From NCBI GenBank assembly GCA_023444765.1, contig JAEXLY010000206.1:1-28683 (forward strand): a stretch of DNA of 28,683 nt, in the 5' to 3' direction. A program made the translations under genes and the position numbers. The DNA is from Pseudomonadota bacterium. Lineage in GTDB: Bacteria; Pseudomonadota; Gammaproteobacteria; Xanthomonadales; Xanthomonadaceae. Below are positions 22,786 through 28,683 of the stretch, in pieces. Under the pieces are notes generated by a model. That model ran no database searches, was not told the DNA's origin, and worked only from the letters and a program-made list of their open reading frames with translations. Each line of letters opens with the position of its first letter. Position 1 is the first letter of the stretch.

Positions 22786-23955
22786 ATGAACGTGGACGTC
22801 GCCATCGTCGGCGGGGGACCTGCCGGATTGTGCTTCGCTCGCTCGCTGGCCGACAGCGGGCTGTCGGTGGCCGTGCTCGAGAAGCAGCCAACGGAACAGC
22901 TTGCCGATCCGGCCTTCGACGGCCGCGAGATCGCGCTGACCCATGCATCGCGCGCGATCCTGGACCGGCTCGGACTGTGGCAGTGCTTCGATGCGGAGGA
23001 GGTATCGGAGCTGCGCGATGCCAGGGTGATCGACGGCGGCGCGGCGGCCGGGCTGCGCGTGAGTGCGGCCGACGGTGGCCGTCCGCAGCTGGGATGGCTG
23101 GTGCCCAACCACCTGATCCGAAAGGCGGCGCACGCGCTGGTCGCGCAGCAGGAGAACGTCCATCTGCTGGGCGGGCGGGGCGTGACCTCGGCGGTGCGCG
23201 ACGCCAGCGGGGTGTCGCTGGCGATGGAAGGCGGCGATACCGTCCGCGCGCGCCTGCTGGTGGCGGCCGACAGCCGCTTTTCGCAACTGCGCAGGATGAT
23301 GGGGATCGGCGCACGCTCGTACGACCACGGCAAGCGCATGCTGGTGTGCCGAGTCGCGATCGGACGGCCACACGCTCATGTGGCCTGGGAATGGTTCGGC
23401 TATGGCCAGACGCTGGCGCTGCTGCCGCTCAACGGCGACCGCGCCTCCGTGGTGCTGACCCTGGCGCCGCAGGACATGGCCGGGATCGAGGCCATGGACG
23501 ATGCGGCCTTCGGTGCCGAGCTGGAGCGTCGCTTCGAAGGGAGGCTCGGGACCATCCGCCCGATCGGGACGCGCCACGTCTATCCGCTGGTGTCGGTGTT
23601 CGCCGACCGGTTCACCGCGCCGCGCGTGGCCCTGGTCGGCGATGCCGCGGTGGGCATGCATCCGGTCACTGCGCACGGTTTCAACCTGGGCCTCCAGGGC
23701 CAGGCCACGCTGGCCGAGGTGGTGCTCAAGGCGCATCGGAGCGGGGAGGACATCGGCTCGCCGGAGGTGCTGGCGCGCTATGGACGCCACCACCAGTTCG
23801 CCGCCTGGCCGATGTACGCGGCCACCCGGCTGGTGGTGCGGGTGTTCACCGACGATCGCGCGCCGGCGCGCAGCATCCGCACCGCGATCCTGCGGCTGTC
23901 CAACCGTCTGCCACCGGTGCGGCGTGCGATCGCCGCCCGGCTTACCCAGGCCTAG
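22786..23955 (+). CDS. ubiM: 5-demethoxyubiquinol-8 5-hydroxylase UbiM
   Basis: A 389-residue FAD monooxygenase of ubiquinone synthesis, acting on the aromatic ring near the inner membrane with O2. It has the N-terminal dinucleotide fold (VAIVGGGPAGLCFARSL, 6-22), the family motif DGREIALTHAS (45-55), and the second FAD motif GDAAVGMHPVTAHGFNLGLQG starting at about 285. The UbiH/UbiF/UbiI group shares this fold; DGREIALTHAS and the TAHGFNLGLQGQ form point to UbiM, the broad-regiospecificity hydroxylase described in Neisseria and xanthomonads. The last codons overlap the 3' end of ogt by three bases, tail to tail. The start at 22786 is by homology; the ribosome-binding site is weak (CGGAG, 15 bases upstream). 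Confidence 0.88.
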   Translation: MNVDVAIVGGGPAGLCFARSLADSGLSVAVLEKQPTEQLADPAFDGREIALTHASRAILDRLGLWQCFDAEEVSELRDARVIDGGAAAGLRVSAADGGRPQLGWLVPNHLIRKAAHALVAQQENVHLLGGRGVTSAVRDASGVSLAMEGGDTVRARLLVAADSRFSQLRRMMGIGARSYDHGKRMLVCRVAIGRPHAHVAWEWFGYGQTLALLPLNGDRASVVLTLAPQDMAGIEAMDDAAFGAELERRFEGRLGTIRPIGTRHVYPLVSVFADRFTAPRVALVGDAAVGMHPVTAHGFNLGLQGQATLAEVVLKAHRSGEDIGSPEVLARYGRHHQFAAWPMYAATRLVVRVFTDDRAPARSIRTAILRLSNRLPPVRRAIAARLTQA

Positions 23956-24491
23956 TGCGGAGCGGCCCGCGCCAGCGCGGGCGGAGGCTGCGGGAACAGG
24001 TCGAATTCCGCCGGCAGCGCGCCTTCGAGCTTGAGCAGCAACTGCTTGGCGGGCAGGCCACCGCCGAAGCCGGTCAACGCGCCGTCGGCGCCGATCACGC
24101 GATGGCAGGGCAGGACGATCGGCAGCGGATTCCGCCCGTTTGCCGCGCCCACCGCGCGCATGGCGGTGGGCCGGCCGACGCGCCTGGCCAGTTCCGCATA
24201 GCTGATGGTGCGTCCGTACGGGATGCCCGCCAGCGCCGCCCACACCGACTGCTGGAACGGCGTTCCCCTGGGCGACAGCGGCAGTTCGAAACCGCGCCGG
24301 CGTCCGCTGAAGTACTCGTCGAGCTGGATACGCGCATTGCGCAGCAGCGGACTGTCGCCCTCGCGCCAGTCGTCGTCGCGGCGAACCGGATGGCGGCTGT
24401 CCGGGAATGCGATGGTCCGCAGTCCCTGGTCGTCGGCGGCCACGAAGAGTGTGCCGACCGGGCTGTCGATGGTCGTGGTCAGGACGGTCAT
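23952..24491 (-). CDS. ogt: Methylated-DNA-[protein]-cysteine S-methyltransferase
   Basis: A 179-residue suicide DNA-repair protein that transfers the methyl group from O6-methylguanine to its own Cys129, in the motif LPCHRVIG (128-134). The helix-turn-helix that binds the minor groove is at about 99-115 (YAELARRVGRPTAMRAVGAANGRNPLP). The Arg finger of RAVGAANGRN and the preceding FQQSVWAALAGIPYGRTISY are typical. Its ATG overlaps the TGA of the upstream Ada-AlkA gene by four bases (ATGA), so the two are translationally coupled and form one alkylation-repair operon. The C-terminal 20 residues are Pro/Ala-rich and variable. Confidence 0.95.
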   Translation of the reverse strand: MTVLTTTIDSPVGTLFVAADDQGLRTIAFPDSRHPVRRDDDWREGDSPLLRNARIQLDEYFSGRRRGFELPLSPRGTPFQQSVWAALAGIPYGRTISYAELARRVGRPTAMRAVGAANGRNPLPIVLPCHRVIGADGALTGFGGGLPAKQLLLKLEGALPAEFDLFPQPPPALARAAPH

Positions 24492-26014
24492 GCGGCTTTC
24501 CTGCGTGGGGTGGGCGCGCGCGCGGCGACCGCGGGCCGCGGGTGCCGGGCCGCCTCGCGCCAGAGATGGATGACGGCGTAGGCACGCCATGGCCGCCAGG
24601 CCTCCGCCCTCCGCGACAGTTCCGCGGCGTTCGGTCGCGCGGAACCGCCGGGCGTCAACTGCCTGTGCACCACGAGATCGCCGACCGGGAACGCGTCCGG
24701 ATGCCCCAGCGCCCGCATCGCGATGTACTGGGCGGTCCAGGGGCCGATCCCGGGTAGCGCGGTCCAGCGCTCGACGAAGTCCTCGAGCGTGCGGCCGGCG
24801 TCGAAATCCGCACGCCCGTCCAGCAGCGCCCGCGCGATCGCACGGACCGTCGCGATCCGTGCGGCAGGCAGGCCGATGCCCGACAGGTCGGCGTCTACGA
24901 CCTGGTCGGCCGTGGGAAACAGGTGCCGCAACGTCGCGCTGCGGTCCGGTAATTCCAGCGGCGTGCCGAACCGTTGCGCCAGGCGCGCGGTGATGGTGCG
25001 GGCCGCGCTGACGCTGACCTGCTGACCAACGACCGCGCGGACCGCGATCTCGAAACCGTCCCATCCGCTCGGCAGACGCAACCCCGGACGCTCGCGCAAC
25101 AGCGGACGCAGCTGCGCGTCGGCGGAGAGAACGCCGACGATCGCCTGCGGATCGGCGTCCAGGTCGAACATCCTGCGCACGCGTTCGACCATCTCGAGCA
25201 GCCGCGACGGCGGACAGCCGTGCACCTGCAGCTGCAGTGCATGGCCGTCGTCGCCGCCCAGCGGCCAGGGCGCGACCCGAAGCCACCCCGGGGTGGCCAC
25301 ATCGCCCGTCACCCGCTGGTAGGACGTCGCGTCGACGTGCTCCACGCCGGGCAGGGCACGTCCGCGCAGGAAATCGAGCATGGCTGCGAAGTCGTAGGGC
25401 GGCCGGTAGTTCAGGCGCAAGGTGAGGACGTCCCCGGCGGCGGTGGGGCGCAGGCGCAGCGTACGCGGGGCCATGCCATAGGCCTGGCGGAAACAGGCGT
25501 TGAAGCGGCGCAGGCTGCCGAACCCCGCCGCCAGCGCCACTTCGGTGACCGGCAGCGCGGTCTCGGTCAGCAGTTGCTTGGCGAACAGCAGACGGCGCGT
25601 GCCGTGCACGCCGATGGGCGACGCGCCCAGGCGCCCGGCGAACAGGCGGCGGAGCTGGCGCTCCCCGACATGGACGCGCTCGGCCAGTGCAGCCAGCGGC
25701 GCCTCGGCCAGGAAACCTTCGTCGATCAGCTTGAGCGCGCGCGCCAGTGTGTCGTCGCCGCGGCGCCAGCTGCCGTCGGCAGGCGAGAGTTCCGGGCGGC
25801 AGCGCAGGCAGGGACGGAATCCGGCAGTTTCCGCCGCCGCCGCGCTGGGGTAGTAGCGCACGTTGCGCGCCCTGGCCGGTGGCGCCGGGCAGGTGGGCCG
25901 GCAGTAGATGCCGGTGCTGGTCACCGCGGTGAAGAACAGGCCGTCGAAGCGCACGTCACGGCTCAGGCGCGCCTGTTCGCAGATGGCGGGATCGGGCAGG
26001 GAACGGCCGGGCAT
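24488..26014 (-). CDS. Ada regulatory domain-AlkA fusion (adaptive response regulator / 3-methyladenine glycosylase)
   Basis: A 508-residue fusion. Residues 1-80 are the Ada zinc domain with Cys38, Cys42, Cys69 and Cys72, the same numbering as E. coli Ada, where Cys38 accepts methyl from phosphotriesters and turns the protein into an activator. Residues 85-185 are an AraC-type double HTH (LAERVHVGERQLRRLFAGRLG; VTEVALAAGFGSLRRFNACFR). Residues 195-300 are the AlkA N-terminal domain, and 300-490 the HhH-GPD glycosylase with LPGIGPWTAQYIAMRALG (420-437) and catalytic Asp446 (FPVGDLVV). The methyltransferase half of Ada is supplied separately by the overlapping ogt. The mRNA is predicted leaderless: TAGACT, six bases, ATG. 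No E. coli-like Ada box was seen upstream. Confidence 0.94.
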   Translation of the reverse strand: MPGRSLPDPAICEQARLSRDVRFDGLFFTAVTSTGIYCRPTCPAPPARARNVRYYPSAAAAETAGFRPCLRCRPELSPADGSWRRGDDTLARALKLIDEGFLAEAPLAALAERVHVGERQLRRLFAGRLGASPIGVHGTRRLLFAKQLLTETALPVTEVALAAGFGSLRRFNACFRQAYGMAPRTLRLRPTAAGDVLTLRLNYRPPYDFAAMLDFLRGRALPGVEHVDATSYQRVTGDVATPGWLRVAPWPLGGDDGHALQLQVHGCPPSRLLEMVERVRRMFDLDADPQAIVGVLSADAQLRPLLRERPGLRLPSGWDGFEIAVRAVVGQQVSVSAARTITARLAQRFGTPLELPDRSATLRHLFPTADQVVDADLSGIGLPAARIATVRAIARALLDGRADFDAGRTLEDFVERWTALPGIGPWTAQYIAMRALGHPDAFPVGDLVVHRQLTPGGSARPNAAELSRRAEAWRPWRAYAVIHLWREAARHPRPAVAARAPTPRRKAA

Positions 26015-26020
26015 GGGGGC

Positions 26021-26026
26021 AGTCTA
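26021..26026 (-). promoter_or_regulatory. Predicted -10 box for the Ada-AlkA/ogt operon (leaderless start)
   Basis: TAGACT on the minus strand, then GCCCCC, then the ATG, so transcription is expected at the A of the start codon. Confidence 0.55.
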
Positions 26027-26171
26027 GCGCCGCCCACCCGGCGGCCACTCGCCGTTTCCGGACATCAATGCACGAACGCCTGCCGCGACCGTGCGATGGC
26101 CCGGATGCGCGCCGCGCACCCGCAAGTCACGACGCGCCTGCCGGATGCCCGTCGCCGTCCGCGGTCGGCGG

Positions 26172-27410
26172 CTATGGCCGGCCCGTGCCCTCGCGCAGTG
26201 CCGGGAGCAGGGTGTCGGCATTGCCGTCGTTGGTGGCCTCCCGGACGCCGAGCAGGCGTGCGAGCAGGGGGTAGACGTCCACGTTGTCGAACGCCGGCAG
26301 CACCATGCCGCTGCGGAACGACGGGCCGTTGGCGATGAACACCGCGCGCATCTGCGGGCTGTCCGGATCGTAGCCGTGCGACCCGCGTACGCCCGCCGGG
26401 CGCCGCGCCAGCCGGGCCCGGGGCAGCGCGTCCCATCCCGGATCCATCTGGCAGACGATGGGCGGAACACGCGTGTGTGTGCCATAGCGCCAGCGCGACG
26501 GCAGCTCATGCCGGCGCCAGCAGGCGTGGCGGGCATGGCGTCCGAGCAGCTGGGCTTCCGCCGCCGCCTCGCGGCCGGGCCGCGGACGGAAGCCGACGAC
26601 CTGTCCGTCGGTCACGAGTTCCGCGTTGGCCGGGTCCACCATGTCCTCGACCACCACGACCTGGCCTTCCGGCACCTCCGCCATGCCGTGGTCGGATACC
26701 ACCACGATGTCGGTGTGCGCACGGCTGCCGGAGCGTTCGAGCCGCTCGAGCAGGTCTCCCAGTGCGGCGTCCACCTCGCGCATGGCCGCGCGCAGCTGCG
26801 CCGATCGCGGGCCATGCGCATGCGCTGCCGCATCGGGGTGCTCGAAATAGAGCGTCGCCAGCCTTGGCCGCGTCGCCACCGGTTCGGCCAGCCAGCCGGC
26901 GACCGTGTCGATGCGCCTGGCGAGGGGGCGCGTTTCGTCGTACTCGTGCCAGCGTCCCGGCCGCACGCCCTGCACTGCGGCTTCGCTGCCCGGCCAGGAC
27001 AGCGTCGCGGTGGGCAGGCCCGCGCGTTCCGCGGTGACCCACAGCGGTTCGCCGCCCCACCAGCGCCCGTCGCCTACCGCCTCGCGGTTCTTGAGGGCGA
27101 ATCCACCGAGCACCGGATCCTGCATGGTGTTGTGCACGATGCCGTGCCGGTCCGGGCGCAGGCCGGTGACCAGGGTGTAATGGTTGGGAAAGGTCAGGCT
27201 CGGGTAGGACGGCCGCATCCATCGCGCCTGCACGCCCTCCGCGGCCAGGCGGTCGAGATGGGGCGTGTCGCCGCGGCCGAGGAAGTCCGGATGCACGCCG
27301 TCGAGCGAGACCAGCAGCAGGCTGGTGGCGGGCGGATCCCGGGTCGGGAGGCCGGCGCAGGCGCCGAGCAGAAGGAGCAGCGGAAGCAGGAGGCAGCGCA
27401 GGCAGGTCAT
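26172..27410 (-). CDS. Lipoprotein of the nucleotide pyrophosphatase/phosphodiesterase family
   Basis: A 412-residue protein of the alkaline-phosphatase superfamily (type I phosphodiesterase / nucleotide pyrophosphatase, NPP). It starts with a lipoprotein signal (LLLLLGAC, lipidated Cys18), so it is anchored to a membrane and acts outside the cytoplasm. The two-zinc site is visible: D37 (LLVSLDGVHPDFL), nucleophile T73 with N76 (SLTFPNHYTLVTG), Asp/His of FEHPDAAAHAHG, SDHGMAEVPEG, and His of GSHGYDPDSP. NPP relatives hydrolyse nucleotide or phospholipid phosphodiester bonds; the substrate is not predictable here. The ATG at 27410 follows TATCAT by six bases (leaderless); an open frame upstream to 27575 overlaps the promoter and is rejected. 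Confidence 0.9.
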   Translation of the reverse strand: MTCLRCLLLPLLLLLGACAGLPTRDPPATSLLLVSLDGVHPDFLGRGDTPHLDRLAAEGVQARWMRPSYPSLTFPNHYTLVTGLRPDRHGIVHNTMQDPVLGGFALKNREAVGDGRWWGGEPLWVTAERAGLPTATLSWPGSEAAVQGVRPGRWHEYDETRPLARRIDTVAGWLAEPVATRPRLATLYFEHPDAAAHAHGPRSAQLRAAMREVDAALGDLLERLERSGSRAHTDIVVVSDHGMAEVPEGQVVVVEDMVDPANAELVTDGQVVGFRPRPGREAAAEAQLLGRHARHACWRRHELPSRWRYGTHTRVPPIVCQMDPGWDALPRARLARRPAGVRGSHGYDPDSPQMRAVFIANGPSFRSGMVLPAFDNVDVYPLLARLLGVREATNDGNADTLLPALREGTGRP

Positions 27411-27416
27411 CGGGCC

Positions 27417-27422
27417 ATGATA
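27417..27422 (-). promoter_or_regulatory. Predicted -10 box for the phosphodiesterase gene (leaderless start)
   Basis: TATCAT on the minus strand, then GGCCCG, then the ATG; transcription is expected at the start codon. Confidence 0.55.
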
Positions 27423-27519
27423 GGAAAGTGTGTGACGTGCGTGAGGCAGCAGCCCCAGCATGTGCCGGGCGCTCCCCGTGCCACGCTGACGGCGGTCTGA
27501 ATCGGCCGCCCCTGCGATG

Positions 27520-27547
27520 TTGAATGCGCCGCCGCCTGCCGTATGTT
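27520..27547 (+). promoter_or_regulatory. Predicted promoter for the 27587-27895 gene
   Basis: TTGAAT (27520-27525) and TATGTT (27542-27547) are 16 bases apart; transcription would start near 27554, with a leader of about 33 bases that includes GGAG before the ATG. Confidence 0.55.
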
Positions 27548-27586
27548 GGGCGGTGGCCACTCCGGCCGGCTGCAATGGAGCTTGCC

Positions 27587-27895
27587 ATGTCCCGTCGCCT
27601 GTTGACCCTGGTACTTGCCGGCGCCGCGTTCGCGCTTGCCGCGCCCGTCGCCGTACTGGCGCAGGAGCATGAACCCGAGGAGGCCGCGGTGTCGAAGAAG
27701 AAGGCCAGCCCGGAAGACCGCTTCTGCATCCGCGAGACCGGCTCGCGCATCACCGCCACCCGCAGCCGCTCCCGCAAGTCCGATGACGATTGCGTCAACG
27801 CAGCCGGTCGCGTCTACACCCGCGAGGACATCGAGCGCACCGGCTCGGCGGATGTCCGCGACGCGCTCCGTCGCCTGGATCCGTCGATCTTCTGA
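27587..27895 (+). CDS. Small secreted protein with a TonB-receptor plug-like C-terminal motif
   Basis: A 102-residue protein with a signal peptide cleaved near residue 25 (VAVLA/QEHE), a charged linker, and two cysteines (C47 in RFCIRETGSRI, C69 in DDCVNAAG) that could pair. The last 27 residues, GRVYTREDIERTGSADVRDALRRLDPSIF, strongly resemble the start of a TonB-dependent receptor plug (S/T-R-E-D/E-I-E-R-T/S-G...L..L.P.I), and RETGSRI echoes the VTGSRI that precedes many plugs. No barrel follows: the stop is 27895 and the next 243 bases code nothing. I believe small proteins of this type recur in Lysobacteraceae, unchecked. The promoter and GGAG ribosome-binding site argue for an expressed gene and not a decayed receptor. 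Function unknown. Confidence 0.8.
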   Translation: MSRRLLTLVLAGAAFALAAPVAVLAQEHEPEEAAVSKKKASPEDRFCIRETGSRITATRSRSRKSDDDCVNAAGRVYTREDIERTGSADVRDALRRLDPSIF

Positions 27896-28026
27896 TCCCC
27901 TGCGGTCGGGGCGGGGCGCCACGACGGCGGCACCCTGCCCGGACGGCCGTGCCTGCGGGCTGCTGAGCGTGGACGTCCGGGGCGCGGGATCCAGGGCACG
28001 AAGGCATCGCCCGGGCCTCGCCCCGT

Positions 28027-28051
28027 CCGCCGCGCAGGACACGCGCGGCGG
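28027..28051. other. GC-rich hairpin in the 27896-28138 gene-free gap
   Basis: CCGCCGCGC (28027-28035) and GCGCGGCGG (28043-28051) form a perfect 9-bp stem with a 7-base loop and no U-tract. Nothing else is recognisable in this 243-base gap between convergent genes. Confidence 0.35.
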
Positions 28052-28138
28052 GATTGAACGCCGGCAGTCCCGCGGTCGGCGCGGCCGGCGGATTGCGTGG
28101 CCGGTGCGGCGCTCCACGCCGTCGGATGCGGCGCGACG

Positions 28139-28683
28139 CTAGCGCTTGAGCCCGTCGAGCAGCCTCTGCAGCGATTCGGCATAGAAGGCCTGGAAGCGGC
28201 GGTCGTCGTAGCTGAAGCGGCCGGCGCGGTAGAGCGCGATCAGTCCGTGCGAATGCGCCCACAGGGTCATGGTGATGTCCCAGGGGTCGCCCGCGCGCAG
28301 CAGCCCGGCCTGCAGCGCCTCGAGCCCGGCGTCATGGGCGACGCTGAGCGTCGGCGACCGCCCTGCGCGGAAATCCTCGGGGAAGCGGCGCGCATCGTGG
28401 CGGCGCGCCGAGAACGCGTGGTCGAACAGGTGCGGATGCGCGAAGGCGTAGTCGAGGTAGATCATCTGGATCGCGATCAGCTGCGACAGCGGGTCGCCGC
28501 TTGATCGCCGCGCGTTCCAATGGCGCGCGATCTCGCTGAAGCTGTCGTCGCCGATGCGCCCGAGCAGCGCCTCGCGGTCGGGAAAGTGGCGATAGATCGC
28601 CATCGGGGTGATGCCGACCGCCTCGGCCACCCGGCGCATGCTCACCGCTGCCGCCCCATCGCGTTCGAACAGCATGCGGGCTG
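28139..28683 (-). CDS. TetR-family transcriptional regulator (5' end outside window)
   Basis: The frame ends with TAG at 28139-28141 and stays open to the window edge; the visible 180 residues begin within the first helix (ARMLFERDGAAAVSM), so 10-25 residues of the N terminus are missing. The DNA-binding helix-turn-helix is MRRVAEAVGITPMAIYRHFPDREALL, the classical TetR pattern. The C-terminal ligand domain, with IQMIYLDYAFAHPHLFDHAF and TMTLWAHSHGLIALYRAGRF, resembles the WHG/TetR_C_33 group. Ligand and targets are unknown; whatever it controls is probably divergent and beyond the window. Confidence 0.9.
   Translation of the reverse strand, partial: ARMLFERDGAAAVSMRRVAEAVGITPMAIYRHFPDREALLGRIGDDSFSEIARHWNARRSSGDPLSQLIAIQMIYLDYAFAHPHLFDHAFSARRHDARRFPEDFRAGRSPTLSVAHDAGLEALQAGLLRAGDPWDITMTLWAHSHGLIALYRAGRFSYDDRRFQAFYAESLQRLLDGLKR

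Noticed and set aside
21849..24581. Plus-strand open frame of about 900 codons crossing hutF and ubiM
   Set aside because: It is out of frame with both well-recognised genes and is Arg/Ala/Pro-rich text.
26015..26171. 157-base gap before ada-alkA inspected for an Ada box
   Set aside because: No AAAGCGCA-like element was found; only the -10 box at 26021-26026 is supported.
27896..28138. Gap after the plug-like protein inspected for a decayed receptor barrel
   Set aside because: No frame shows beta-barrel-like sequence or a TonB-receptor C terminus, so the small protein is not simply a frameshifted receptor within this window.

Overview
The window is about 28.7 kb of very GC-rich, densely coding chromosome. 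It holds 24 well-supported protein genes (the first and last cut by the window ends) plus two very small membrane-protein ORFs of lower certainty. Gene content points to a gammaproteobacterium of the Xanthomonadaceae/Lysobacteraceae (Lysobacter, Luteimonas or Pseudoxanthomonas type): UbiM, an S46 dipeptidyl peptidase, a bTHX ribosomal protein, HutF, and the folC-SPOR-purF and lpxH/gltX/Zur neighbourhoods. This assignment is inferred from families, not from a marker gene. No tRNA, rRNA, CRISPR, insertion sequence or prophage gene was seen, and no gene-free stretch exceeds 300 bases.

Layout. 1-1000: end of an OmpA-family gene, its terminator, and a small secreted protein. 1085-4386 (minus): tdh, a secreted zinc metallopeptidase and kbl; Tdh and Kbl together convert threonine to glycine and acetyl-CoA. 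4524-12389 (plus): a secreted S46 dipeptidyl peptidase, a histidine phosphatase, folC, a double-SPOR cell-division protein, purF and a ferritin-like DUF455 protein. 12459-14767: lpxH (minus) divergent from gltX (plus). 14799-18308: a metal locus with a Zur-type regulator, a tiny membrane protein behind an FNR/Anr-like site, a ZnuD-like TonB-dependent receptor with His/Asp-rich loops, and a divergent MerC-family membrane protein; a Zur-box-like palindrome lies between the last two. 18413-18598: bTHX, followed by a near-ideal bidirectional terminator. 18735-22657: hutI plus an exported M19 dipeptidase (minus), divergent from hutF (plus). 22786-26014: ubiM, convergent with an overlapping ogt/Ada-AlkA alkylation-repair pair. 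26172-28683: a lipoprotein phosphodiesterase/pyrophosphatase, a small secreted protein that looks like a fragment of a TonB-receptor plug, and a TetR regulator running off the end.

How it fits together. Much of the window serves peptide and amino-acid catabolism (S46 peptidase, gluzincin, M19 dipeptidase, Tdh/Kbl, HutI/HutF), which suits a proteolytic bacterium. The most coherent regulatory unit is the zinc locus. The most notable sequence-level signals are: the Zur-like operator shared by the receptor and MerC genes; an FNR-like dyad at exactly -41.5 from a predicted start site for a 53-residue membrane protein; three genes whose -10 box lies exactly six bases before the ATG, predicting leaderless mRNAs; a G-quadruplex motif where the -35 box of the S46 gene should be; and methionine at the P1-specificity position of that S46 peptidase.
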